Shown: piece by piece, positions 41,371-54,325 of the stretch
How positions within the stretch are numbered: the first letter of the stretch is position 1
How the letters are laid out: every line of letters begins with the position of its first letter
Origin: Halictus rubicundus
Lineage: Eukaryota; Arthropoda; Insecta; Hymenoptera; Halictidae
Assembly (NCBI RefSeq): GCF_050948215.1
Contig: NW_027488594.1
Coordinates: 558,001-622,000 of the forward strand
DNA: 64,000 bases
Direction of reading: 5' to 3'
Position numbers and translations under genes: made by a program
Notes under the pieces: generated by a model
Told to the model about the DNA's origin: nothing
Database searches by the model: none
The model's input: the letters and a program-made list of their open reading frames with translations, nothing else

Positions 41371-43435
41371 GGATAGAGGATAGGATAGAGGATAGGATAG
41401 GATAGAGGATAGGATAGGATAGAGGATAGGATAGGATAGAGGATACGATATAGGATTTAATAGGATAGAGGATAGGATAGGATAGAGGATAGGATACGAT
41501 AGAGGATAGGATAGGATAGAGGATACGATATGGGATTTAATAGGATAGAGGATAGGATACGATAGAGGATAGGATAGGATAGAGGATAGAGGATAGGATA
41601 GAGGATAGGATAGGATAGAGGATAGGATAGGATAGAGGATAGGATAGGATAGAGGATAGGATAGGCTAGAGGATAGGATACAGGATAGGATAGGATAGAG
41701 GATAGGATAGGATAGAGGATAGGATAGGATAGAGGATAGGATAGGATAGAGGATAGGATAGGATAGAGGATACGATATAGGATTTAATAGGATAGAGGAT
41801 AGGATAGGATAGAGGATAGGATACGATAGAGGATAGGATAGGATAGAGGATACGATATGGGATTTAATAGGATAGAGGATAGGATACGATAGAGGATAGG
41901 ATAGGATAGAGGATAGAGGATAGGATAGAGGATAGGATAGGATAGAGGATAGGATAGGATAGAGGATAGGATAGGATAGAGGATAGGATAGGCTAGAGGA
42001 TAGGATACAGGATAGGATAGGATAGAGGATAGGATAGGATAGAGGATAGGATACGATAGAGGATAGGATATAGGATTTAATAGGATAGAGGATAGGATAC
42101 GATAAAGGATAGGATAGGATAGAGGATAGGATACGATAAAGGATAGGATAGGATAGAGGATAGGATAGAGGATAGGATATAGGATTGGATAGGATAGCGG
42201 ATAGGATAGGATAGGGGATTGGATAGGATAGAGAATAGGATATAGGATTGGATAGGATAGAGGATAGAATAGGATAGAGGATAGGATAGGATAGAGGTTA
42301 GGATAGGATAGAGGATAGGATAGGATAGAGGATAGGATAGGATAGAGGATAGGATAGGATAGAGGATAGGATAGGATAGAGGATAGGATAGGATAGAGGA
42401 TACGATATAGGATTTAATAGGATAGAGGATAGGATACGATAGAGGATACGATAGGATAGAGGATAGGATAGGATAGAGGATAGGATAGGATAGAGGAAAG
42501 GATAGGATAGAGGATAGGATAGGATAGAGGATAGGATAGGATAGAGGATGGGATATGATAGAGGATAATATAGGATAGAGGATAGGATAGGATATAGGAT
42601 AGGATAGGATAGAGTATAGGATAGGATAGAGGATAGGATAGGATAGAGGATAGGATAGGATAGAGGATAGGATAGGATAGAGGATAAGGATAGGATAGAG
42701 GATAGGATAGGATAGAGGATAGGATATGATACAGGATAGGATAGGATAGAGGATAGGATAGGATAGAGGATGGGATAGGATAGAGGATAATATAGGATAG
42801 AGGATAGGATAGGATAGAGGATAGGATACGATAGAGGATAGGATAGGATAGAGGATACGATATAGGATTTAATAGGATAGAGGATAGGATACGATAAAGG
42901 ATAGGATAGGATAGAGGATAGGATAGAGGATAGGATAGAGGATAGGATATAGGATTGGATAGGATAGCGGATAGGATAGGATAGGGGATTGGATAGGATA
43001 GAGAATAGGATATAGGATTGGATAGGATAGAGGATAGAATAGGATAGAGGATAGGATAGGATAGAGGTTAGGATAGGATAGAGGATAGGATAGGATAGAG
43101 GATAGGATAGGATAGAGGATACGATATAGGATTTAATAGGATAGAGGATAGGATACGATAGAGGATACGATAGGATAGAGGATAGGATAGGATAGAGGAT
43201 AGGATAGGATAGAGGAAAGGATAGGATAGAGGATAGGATAGGATAGAGGATAGGATAGGATAGAGGATGGGATATGATAGAGGATAATATAGGATAGAGG
43301 ATAGGATAGGATATAGGATAGGATAGGATAGAGGATAGGATAGGATAGAGGATAGGATAGGATAGAGGATAGGATAGGATAGAGGATAGGATAGGATAGA
43401 GGATAGGATAGGATAGAGGATAGGATAGGATAGAG
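41371..43435 (+). repeat. Class H array with a 770-bp duplicated segment
   Basis: GATATAGG at 42176 recurs at 42946 and GAGGTTAGG near 42296 at 43066, 770 bp apart. The following TTTAAT elements (42411/43130) are 719 bp apart, three 17-mers less. Upstream, a pair of GATATGGG-type TTTAAT elements near 41530 and 41866 marks another local repeat. The longest - strand open frame of the window (42298-45027) starts here and is explained as a repeat by-product. Confidence 0.78.
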
Positions 43436-43900
43436 GATAGGATACGATAGAGGATAAGGATAGGATAGAGGATAGGATAGGATAGAGGATAGGATATGAT
43501 AGAGGATACGATAGAGGGTAGGATACGATAGAGGATAGGATAGGATAGAGGATAGGATAGGATAGAGAATAGGATACGATAGAGGATAGGATAGCATAGA
43601 GGATAGGATAGGATAGAGGATAGGATAGGATAGAGGATGGGATAGGATAGAGGACAATATAGGATAGAGGATAGGATAGGATGGAGGATAGGATACGATA
43701 GAGGATAGGATAGGATAGAGGATATTAAACGATAGAGGATAGGATAGGATAGAGGATACGATATAGGATTTAATAGGATAGAGGATAGGATACGATAGAG
43801 GATAGGATAGGATAGAGAATAGGATAGGATAGATGATAGGATAGGATAGAGGATAGGATAGGATAGAGGATAGGATAGGATAGAGGATAGGATAGGATAG
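43436..43900 (+). repeat. 1370-bp-spaced duplicated segment, copy 1 (partner 44806-45270)
   Basis: GATACGATAG plus GATAAGG at 43441 matches 44811. GATGGG with GGACAATATAGG at 43636 matches 45006, the rare GATATTAAACG unit at 43721 matches 45091, and TTTAAT at 43767 matches 45137. Between the copies lies unrelated class H sequence, so this is a dispersed rather than directly adjacent pair. Confidence 0.82.
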
Positions 43901-44805
43901 AGGATAGAATAGGATAGAGGATAGGATGGGATAGAGGATAGGATAGGATAGAGGATAGGATAGGATAGAGGATAGGATACGATAGAGGATGGGATAGGAT
44001 AGAGGATAGGATAGGATAGAGGATAGGATAGGATAGAGGATAGGATAGGATAGAGGATAGGATAGGATAGTGGATAGGATAGGATAGAGGATAGGATAGG
44101 ATAGAGGATAGGATAGAGGATAGGATAGGATAGAGGATAGGATAGGATAGAGGATAGGATAGGATAGAGGATAGGATAGGATAGAGGATAATATAGGATA
44201 GAGGATAGGATAGGATAGAGGATAGGATAGGATACAGGATAGGATAGGATAGAGGATAGGATATGATAGAGGATAGGATAGGATAGAGGATAGGAAAGGA
44301 TAGAGAATAGGATGGGATAGAGGATAGGATAGGATAGAGGATAGGATAGTATAGAGGATAGGATAGGATAGAGGATAGGATAGGATAGAGGATAGGATAG
44401 GATAGAGGATAGGATAGGATAGAGGATAGGATAGGATAGAGGATAGGATAGGATAGAGGATAGGATAGGATAGAGGATAGGATAGGATAGAGAATAGGAT
44501 AGGATAGAGGATAGGATAGGATAGAGAATAGGATAGGATAGAGGAAAGGATAGGATAGAGGATAGGATAGGATAGAGGATAGGATAGGATAGAGGATGGG
44601 ATAGGATAGAGGATAGGATAGGATAGAGGATAGGATACGATAGAGGATAGGATAGGATAGAGGATCCGATATAGGATTTAATAGGATAGAGGATAGGATA
44701 CGATAAAGGATAGGATAGGATAGAGGATAGGATAGGATAGAGAATAGGATATAGGATTGGATAGGATAGCGGATAGGATAGGATAGAGGATTGGATAGGA
44801 TAGGG
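43901..44805 (+). repeat. Class H sequence between two duplicated segments
   Basis: This is plain 17-mer array with GATAGAATAGG, GATAGTGG, GATACAGG and GAGGAAAGG variants, and one GGATCC-form TTTAAT element near 44663 followed by its usual GATAAAGG and TAGCGG partners. Nothing else is visible. Confidence 0.75.
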
Positions 44806-45270
44806 GATAGGATACGATAGAGGATAAGGATAGGATAGAGGATAGGATAGGATAGAGGATAGGATATGATAGAGGATACGATAGAGGGTAGGATACGATA
44901 GAGGATAGGATAGGATAGAGGATAGGATAGGATAGAGAATAGGATACGATAGAGGATAGGATAGGATAGAGGATAGGATAGGATAGAGGATAGGATAGGA
45001 TAGAGGATGGGATAGGATAGAGGACAATATAGGATAGAGGATAGGATAGGATGGAGGATAGGATACGATAGAGGATAGGATAGGATAGAGGATATTAAAC
45101 GATAGAGGATAGGATAGGATAGAGGATACGATATAGGATTTAATAGGATAGAGGATAGGATACGATAGAGGATAGGATAGGATAGAGAATAGGATAGGAT
45201 AGATGATAGGATAGGATAGAGGATAGGATAGGATAGAGGATAGGATAGGATAGAGGATAGGATAGGATAG
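44806..45270 (+). repeat. 1370-bp-spaced duplicated segment, copy 2
   Basis: This is the partner of 43436-43900. It shares the GATATTAAACG unit, seen only four times in the window, and the flanking order. One visible difference is that the GATAGCATAG unit near 43593 is a plain unit here. Confidence 0.8.
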
Positions 45271-48200
45271 AGGATAGGATAGGATAGAGGATAATATAGG
45301 ATAGAGGATAGGATAGGATAGAGGATAGGATAGGATAGAGGATAGGATAGGATAGAGGATAGGATACGAAAGAGGATAGGATAGGATAGAGGATACGATA
45401 TAGGATTTAATAGGATAGAGGATAGGATACGATAAAGGATAGGATAGGATAGAGGATAGGATATAGGATTGGATAGGATAGCGGATAGGATAGGATAGGG
45501 GATTGGATAGGATAGAGAATAGGATATAGGATTGGATAGGATAGAGGATAGAATAGGATAGAGGATAGGATGGGATAGAGGATAGGATAGGATAGAGGAT
45601 AGGATAGGATAGAGGATAGGATACGATAGAGGATGGGATAGGATAGAGGATAGGATAGGATAGAGGATAGGATAGGATAGAGGATAGGATAGGATAGAGG
45701 ATAGGATAGGATAGAGGATAGGATAGGATAGAGGATAGGATACGATAAAGGATAGGATAGGATAGAGGATAGGATAGGATAGAGAATAGGATATAGGATT
45801 GGATAGGATAGCGGATAGGATAGGATAGAGGATTGGATAGGATAGGGGATAGGATACGATAGAGGATAGGATAGGATAGAGAATAGGATATAGGATTGGA
45901 TAGGATAGAGGATAGAATAGGATAGAGGATAGGATAGGATAGAGGATAGGATATGATACAGGATAGGATAGGATATAGGATAGGATAGGATAGAGGATAG
46001 GATAGGATACAGGATAGGATAGGATAGAGGATAGGATATGATAGAGGATAGGATAGGATAGAGGATAGGATAGGATAGAGAATAGGATGGGATAGAGGAT
46101 AGGATAGGATAGAGGATAGGATAGGATAGAGGATGGGATAGGATAGAGGATAGGACAGGATAGAGGATAGGATATGATAGAGGATAGGATAGGATAGAGG
46201 ATAGGATAGGATAGAGGATAGGATAGGATAGAGGATAGGATAGGATAGAGGATAGGATAGGATAGAGGATAGGATAGGATGGAGAATAGGATAGGATAGA
46301 GGATAGGATAGGATAGAGGATAGGATAGGATAGAGGATAGGATACGATAGAGGATAGAATAGGATAGAGGATACGATATAGGATTTAATAGGATAGAGGA
46401 TAGGATACGATAGAGGATAGGATAGGATATAGGATAGGATAGGATAGATAATATGATAGGATAGAGGATAGGATAGGATAGAGGATAGGATAGGATAGAG
46501 GATAGGATAGAGGATAGGATAGGATAGAGGATAGGATAGGATAGAGGATACGATATAGGATTTAATAGGATAGAGGATAGGATAGGATAGAGGATAGGAT
46601 ACGATAGAGGATAGGATAGGATAGAGGATACGATATGGGATTTAATAGGATAGAGGATAGGATACGATAGAGGATAGGATAGGATAGAGGATAGAGGATA
46701 GGATAGAGGATAGGATAGGATAGAGGATAGGATAGGATAGAGGATAGGATAGGATAGAGGATAGGATAGGCTAGAGGATAGGATACAGGATAGGATAGGA
46801 TAGAGGATAGGATAGGATAGAGGATAGGATACGATAGAGGATAGGATATAGGATTTAATAGGATAGAGGATAGGATACGATAAAGGATAGGATAGGATAG
46901 AGGATAGGATAGGATAGAGAATAGGATATAGGATTGGATAGGATAGCGGATAGGATAGGATAGAGGATTGGATAGGATAGGGGATAGGATACGATAGAGG
47001 ATAGGATAGGATAGAGAATAGGATATAGGATTGGATAGGATAGAGGATAGAATAGGATAGAGGATAGGATAGGATAGAGGATAGGATATGATACAGGATA
47101 GGATAGGATATAGGATAGGATAGGATAGAGGATAGGATAGGATACAGGATAGGATAGGATAGAGGATAGGATATGATAGAGGATAGGATAGGATAGAGGA
47201 TAGGATAGGATAGAGAATAGGATGGGATAGAGGATAGGATAGGATAGAGGATAGGATAGGATAGAGGATAGGATAGGATAGAGGATGGGATAGGATAGAG
47301 GATAGGACAGGATAGAGGATAGGATATGATAGAGGATAGGATAGGATAGAGGATAGGATAGGATAGAGGATAGGATAGGATAGAGGATAGGATAGGATAG
47401 AGGATAGGATAGGATAGAGGATAGGATAGGATAGAGGATAGGATAGGATGGAGAATAGGATAGGATAGAGGATAGGATAGGATAGAGGATAGGATAGGAT
47501 AGAGGATAGGATACGATAGAGGATAGAATAGGATAGAGGATACGATATAGGATTTAATAGGATAGAGGATAGGATACGATAGAGGATAGGATAGGATATA
47601 GGATAGGATAGGATAGATAATATGATAGGATAGAGGATAGGATAGGATAGAGGATAGGATAGGATAGAGGATAGGATAGAGGATAGGATATGATAGAGGA
47701 TAGGATAGGATAGAGGATAGGATAGGATAGAGGATACGATATAGGATTTAATAGGATAGAGGATAGGATAGGATAGAGGATAGGATACGATAGAGGATAG
47801 GATAGGATAAAGGATACGATATGGGATTTAATAGGATAGAGGATAGGATACGATAGAGGATAGGATAGGATAGAGGATAGAGGATAGGATAGAGGATAGG
47901 ATAGGATAGAGGATAGGATAGGATAGAGGATAGGATAGGATAGAGTATAGGATAGGCTAGAGGATAGGATACAGGATAGGATAGGATAGAGGATAGGATA
48001 GGATAGAGGATAGGATACGATAGAGGATAGGATAGGATAGAGGATACGATATAGGATTTAATAGGATAGAGGATAGGATACGATAGAGGATAGGATAGGA
48101 TAGAGGATAGGATAGGATAGAGGATAGGATAGGATAGAGGATAGGATAGGATAGAGGATAGGATAGGATAGAGGATAGGATAGGATAGAGGATAGGATAG

Positions 48201-48330
48201 GATAGAGGATAGGATAGGATAGAGGATAGGATAGGATAGACGATAGGATAGGATAGAGAATAGGATAGGATAGAGGATAGGATAGGATAGAGAATAGGAT
48301 AGGATAGAGGAAAGGATAGGATAGAGGATA
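45271..48330 (+). repeat. Class H array with a cassette repeated at about 1.15 kb
   Basis: GATATGATACAGG near 45950 recurs at about 47085 (offset 1135), and GGACAGG at 46151 recurs at 47303 (offset 1152, one 17-mer more). Both halves then show GATGGAGAATAGG, GATAGAATAGG, TTTAAT (46381/47550) and GATAATATGATAGG. Paired TTTAAT elements, one GATATAGG and one GATATGGG form, follow in each half. Confidence 0.78.
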
Positions 48331-50075
48331 GGATAGGATAGAGGATAGGATAGGATAGAGGATGGGATAGGATAGAGGATAGGATAGGATAGAGGATAGG
48401 ATACGATAGAGGATAGGATAGGATAGAGGATCCGATATAGGATTTAATAGGATAGAGGATAGGATACGATAAAGGATAGGATAGGATAGAGGATAGGATA
48501 GGATAGAGAATAGGATATAGGATTGGATAGGATAGCGGATAGGATAGGATAGAGGATTGGATAGGATAGGGGATAGGATACGATAGAGGATAGGATAGGA
48601 TAGAGAATAGGATATAGGATTGGATAGGATAGAGGATAGAATAGGATAGAGGATAGGATAGGATAGAGGATAGGATATGATACAGGATAGGATAGGATAT
48701 AGGATAGGATAGGATAGAGGATAGGATAGGATACAGGATAGGATAGGATAGAGGATAGGATATGATAGAGGATAGGATAGGATAGAGGATAGGATAGGAT
48801 AGAGAATAGGATGGGATAGAGGATAGGATAGGATAGAGGATAGGATAGGATAGAGGATAGGATAGGATAGAGGATGGGATAGGATAGAGGATAGGATAGG
48901 ATAGAGGATAGGATAGGATAGAGGATAGGATAGGATAGGATAGGATAGAGGATAGGACAGGATAGAGGATAGGATATGATAGAGGATAGGATAGGATAGA
49001 GGATAGGATAGGATAGAGGATAGGATAGGATAGAGGATAGGATAGGATAGAGGATAGGATAGGATAGAGGATAGGATAGGATGGAGAATAGGATAGGATA
49101 GAGGATAGGATAGGATAGAGGATAGGATAGGATAGAGGATAGGATACGATAGAGGATAGAATAGGATAGAGGATCCGATATAGGATTTAATAGGATAGAG
49201 GATAGGATACGATAAAGGATAGGATAGGATAGAGGATAGGATAGGATAGAGAATAGGATATAGGATTGGATAGGATAGCGGATAGGATAGGATAGAGGAT
49301 TGGATAGGATAGGGGATAGGATACGATAGAGGATAGGATAGGATAGAGAATAGGATATAGGATTGGATAGGATAGAGGATAGAATAGGATAGAGGATAGG
49401 ATAGGATAGAGGATAGGATATGATACAGGATAGGATAGGATATAGGATAGGATAGGATAGAGGATAGGATAGGATACAGGATAGGATAGGATAGAGGATA
49501 GGATATGATAGAGGATAGGATAGGATAGAGGATAGGATAGGATAGAGAATAGGATGGGATAGAGGATAGGATAGGATAGAGGATAGGATAGGATAGAGGA
49601 TAGGATAGGATAGAGGATGGGATAGGATAGAGGATAGGATAGGATAGAGGATAGGATAGGATAGAGGATAGGATAGGATAGAGGATAGGATAGGATAGAG
49701 GATAGGATAGGATGGAGAATAGGATAGGATAGAGGATAGGATAGGATAGAGGATAGGATAGGATAGAGGATGGGATACGATAGAGGATAGAATAGTATAG
49801 AGGATACGATATAGGATTTAATAGGATAGAGGATAGGATACGATAGAGGATAGGATAGGATAGAGGATAGGATAGGATAGATAATATGATACGATAGAGG
49901 ATAGGATAGGATAGAGGATACGATATAGGATTTAATAGGATAGAGGATAGGATACGATAGAGGATAGGATAGGATAGAGAATAGGATAGGATAGATGATA
50001 GGATAGAGGATACGATATGGGATTTAATAGGATAGAGGATAGGATACGATAGAGGATAGGATAGGATAGAGGATA
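48331..50075 (+). repeat. 1745-bp tandem duplication, copy 1
   Basis: Markers recur 1745 bp later: GATGGG 48361/50106, GGATCC-form TTTAAT 48429/50174 and 49172/50917, GGACAGG 48956/50701, GATGGGATACG 49769/51514, GATAATATGATACG 49881/51626. Inside the unit, two GGATCC-form elements lie 743 bp apart, so the unit is itself a dimer of related cassettes of about 743 and 1002 bp. Confidence 0.9.
49172..49192 (+). repeat. Recurrent AT-rich variant element (TTTAAT box), representative copy
   Basis: GATCCGATATAGGATTTAAT is one example of an element I count more than 100 times by eye. It is a pair of mutated 17-mers with leader GATACG, GATCCG, GATAGG or GAAACG, then ATATAGG or ATATGGG, then ATTTAATAGG. 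It is absent from variant blocks V1 and V3-V5 and from about 7012-10284. On the - strand it supplies a TAA stop in one frame and a TATTAAAT string. The spacing varies from under 20 bp to over 1 kb. It may be a protein-binding box or simply a hitch-hiking variant; the sequence does not decide. Confidence 0.75.
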
Positions 50076-51820
50076 GGATAGGATAGAGGATAGGATAGGA
50101 TAGAGGATGGGATAGGATAGAGGATAGGATAGGATAGAGGATAGGATACGATAGAGGATAGGATAGGATAGAGGATCCGATATAGGATTTAATAGGATAG
50201 AGGATAGGATACGATAAAGGATAGGATAGGATAGAGGATAGGATAGGATAGAGAATAGGATATAGGATTGGATAGGATAGCGGATAGGATAGGATAGAGG
50301 ATTGGATAGGATAGGGGATAGGATACGATAGAGGATAGGATAGGATAGAGAATAGGATATAGGATTGGATAGGATAGAGGATAGAATAGGATAGAGGATA
50401 GGATAGGATAGAGGATAGGATATGATACAGGATAGGATAGGATATAGGATAGGATAGGATAGAGGATAGGATAGGATACAGGATAGGATAGGATAGAGGA
50501 TAGGATATGATAGAGGATAGGATAGGATAGAGGATAGGATAGGATAGAGAATAGGATGGGATAGAGGATAGGATAGGATAGAGGATAGGATAGGATAGAG
50601 GATAGGATAGGATAGAGGATGGGATAGGATAGAGGATAGGATAGGATAGAGGATAGGATATAATAGAGGATAGGATAGGATAGGATAGGATAGAGGATAG
50701 GACAGGATAGAGGATAGGATATGATAGAGGATAGGATAGGATAGAGGATAGGATAGGATAGAGGATAGGATAGGATAGAGGATAGGATAGGATAGAGGAT
50801 AGGATAGGATAGAGGATAGGATAGGATGGAGAATAGGATAGGATAGAGGATAGGATAGGATAGAGGATAGGATAGGATAGAGGATAGGATACGATAGAGG
50901 ATAGAATAGGATAGAGGATCCGATATAGGATTTAATAGGATAGAGGATAGGATACGATAAAGGATAGGATAGGATAGAGGATAGGATAGGATAGAGAATA
51001 GGATATAGGATTGGATAGGATAGCGGATAGGATAGGATAGAGGATTGGATAGGATAGGGGATAGGATACGATAGAGGATAGGATAGGATAGAGAATAGGA
51101 TATAGGATTGGATAGGATAGAGGATAGAATAGGATAGAGGATAGGATAGGATAGAGGATAGGATATGATACAGGATAGGATAGGATATAGGATAGGATAG
51201 GATAGAGGATAGGATAGGATACAGGATAGGATAGGATAGAGGATAGGATATGATAGAGGATAGGATAGGATAGAGGATAGGATAGGATAGAGAATAGGAT
51301 GGGATAGAGGATAGGATAGGATAGAGGATAGGATAGGATAGAGGATAGGATAGGATAGAGGATGGGATAGGATAGAGGATAGGATAGGATAGAGGATAGG
51401 ATAGGATAGAGGATAGGATAGGATAGAGGATAGGATAGGATAGAGGATAGGATAGGATGGAGAATAGGATAGGATAGAGGATAGGATAGGATAGAGGATA
51501 GGATAGGATAGCGGATGGGATACGATAGAGGATAGAATAGGATAGAGGATACGATATAGGATTTAATAGGATAGAGGATAGGATACGATAGAGGATAGGA
51601 TAGGATAGAGGATAGGATAGGATAGATAATATGATACGATAGAGGATAGGATAGGATAGAGGATACGATATAGGATTTAATAGGATAGAGGATAGGATAC
51701 GATAGAGGATAGGATAGGATAGAGAATAGGATAGGATAGATGATAGGATAGAGGATACGATATGGGATTTAATAGGATAGAGGATAGGATACGATAGAGG
51801 ATAGGATAGGATAGAGGATA
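50076..51820 (+). repeat. 1745-bp tandem duplication, copy 2
   Basis: This follows copy 1 directly. Private changes include GGATATAATAG near 50658 and TAGCGGATGGG near 51511. The end is set at about 51820, where this copy enters a GATAGAGGATAGAGG doublet instead of the leader that restarts at 50076. Confidence 0.88.
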
Positions 51821-54325
51821 GAGGATAGGATAGAGGATAGGATAGGATAGAGGATAGGATAGGATAGAGGATAGGATAGGATAGAGGATAGGATAGGCTA
51901 GAGGATAGGATACAGGATAGGATAGGATAGAGGATAGGATAGGATAGAGGATAGGATAGGATAGAGGATAGGATAGGCTAGAGGATAGGATACAGGATAG
52001 GATAGGATAGAGGATAGGATAGGATAGAGGATAGGATACGATAGAGGATAGGATAGGATAGAGGATAGGATAGGATAGAGGATAGGATAGGATAGAGGAT
52101 AGCTTGGATAGAGGATAGGATAGGATAGAGGATAGGATAGGATAGAGGATAGGATAGGATAGAGGATAGGATAGGATAGAGAATAGGATAGGATAGAGGA
52201 TAGGATAGGATAGAGAATAGGATAGGATAGAGGAAAGGATAGGATAGAGGATAGGATAGGATAGAGGATAGGATAGGATAGAGGATGGGATAGGATAGAG
52301 GATAGGATAGGATAGAGGATAGGATACGATAGAGGATAGGATAGGATAGAGGATAGGATACGATAGAGGATAGGATAGGATAGAGGATCCGATATAGGAT
52401 TTAATAGGATAGAGGATAGGATACGATAAAGGATAGGATAGGATAGAGGATAGGATAGGATAGAGAATAGGATATAGGATTGGATAGGATAGCGGATAGG
52501 ATAGGATAGAGGATTGGATAGGATAGGGGATAGGATACGATAGAGGATAGGATAGGATAGAGAATAGGATATAGGATTGGATAGGATAGAGGATAGAATA
52601 GGATAGAGGATAGGATAGGATAGAGGATAGGATATGATACAGGATAGGATAGGATATAGGATAGGATAGGATAGAGGATAGGATAGGATACAGGATAGGA
52701 TAGGATAGAGGATAGGATATGATAGAGGATAGGATAGGATAGAGGATAGGATAGGATAGAGAATAGGATGGGATAGAGGATAGGATAGGATAGAGGATAG
52801 GATAGGATAGAGGATAGGATAGGATAGAGGATGGGATAGGATAGAGGATAGGATAGGATAGAGGATAGGATAGGATAGAGGATAGGATAGGATAGAGGAT
52901 AGGATAGGATAGAGGATAGGATAGGATGGAGAATAGGATAGGATAGAGGATAGGATAGGATAGAGGATAGGATAGGATAGAGGATAGGATACGATAGAGG
53001 ATAGAATAGGATAGAGGATACGATATAGGATTTAATAGGATAGAGGATAGGATACGATAGAGGATAGGATAGGATAGAGGATAGGATAGGATAGATAATA
53101 TGATACGATAGAGGATAGGATAGGATAGAGGATACGATATAGGATTTAATAGGATTGAGGATAGGATACGATAGAGGATAGGATAGGATAGAGAATAGGA
53201 TAGGATAGATGATAGGATAGGATAGAGGATACGATATGGGATTTAATAGGATAGAGGATAGGATACGATAGAGGATAGGATAGGATAGAGGATAGAGGAT
53301 AGGATAGAGGATAGGATAGGATAGAGGATAGGATAGGATAGAGGATAGGATAGGATAGAGGATAGGATAGGATAGAGGATAGGATAGGCTAGAGGATAGG
53401 ATACAGGATAGGATAGGATAGAGGATAGGATAGGATAGAGGATAGGATAGGATAGAGGATAGGATAGGCTAGAGGATAGGATACAGGATAGGATAGGATA
53501 GAGGATAGGATAGGATAGAGGATAGGATACGATAGAGGATAGGATAGGATAGAGGATAGGATAGGATAGAGGATAGGATAGGATAGAGGATAGGACAGGA
53601 TAGAGGATAGGATATGATAGAGGATAGGATAGGATAGAGGATAGGATAGGATAGAGGATAGGATAGGATAGAGGATAGGATAGGATAGAGGATAGGATAG
53701 GATAGAGGATAGGATAGGATGGAGAATAGGATAGGATAGAGGATAGGATAGGATAGAGGATAGGATAGGATAGAGGATAGGATACGATAGAGGATAGAAT
53801 AGGATAGAGGATACGATATAGGATTTAATAGGATAGAGGATAGGATACGATAGAGGATAGGATAGGATAGAGGATAGGATAGGATAGATAATATGATAGG
53901 ATAGAGGATAGGATAGGATAGAGGATAGGATAGGATAGAGGATAGGATAGGATAGGATAGGATAGAGGATAGGATAGGATAGAGGATAGGATACGATAGA
54001 GGATAAGGATAGGATAGAGGATAGGATAGGATAGAGGATAGGATATGATAGAGGATAGGATAGGATAGAGGATAGGATAGGATAGAGGATAGGATAGGAT
54101 AGAGGATAGGATAGGATAGAGGATAGGATAGGATAGAGGATAGGATAGGATAGAAGATAGGATAGGATAGAGGATAGGATAGGATAGAGAATAGGATAGG
54201 ATAGAGGAAAGGATAGGATAGAGGATAGGATAGGATAGAGGATAGGATAGGATAGAGGATGGGATAGGATAGAGGATAGGATAGGATAGAGGATAGGATA
54301 CGATAGAGGATAGGATAGGATAGAG
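51821..54325 (+). repeat. Partial third copy of the 48.3-51.8 kb cassette and flanking class H sequence
   Basis: From the GGATCC-form element at 52386 the marker order of 50917-51820 recurs at an offset of 1469 (GATAATATGATACG 51626/53095, GATATGGG TTTAAT 51767/53238). Only the second cassette of the 1745-bp dimer is therefore repeated. Upstream, a GGCTAGAGG plus GATACAGG pair is doubled near 51897/51977 and 53388/53468. An odd GATAGCTTGG unit lies near 52100. Confidence 0.78.

Noticed and set aside
42298..45027. Long - strand open reading frames (up to 909 codons here; others at 59538-62177, 12696-15071, 18202-20577 and elsewhere) as protein-coding genes
   Set aside because: The complementary repeat has no stop codon in any frame, so long frames are expected. 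All frames give the same low-complexity peptide, overlapping frames are open at once, starts fall at random CAT variants and ends at TTTAAT, GGTTAGG or GGCTAGAGG variants. No domain, ribosome-binding context or splice structure is visible.
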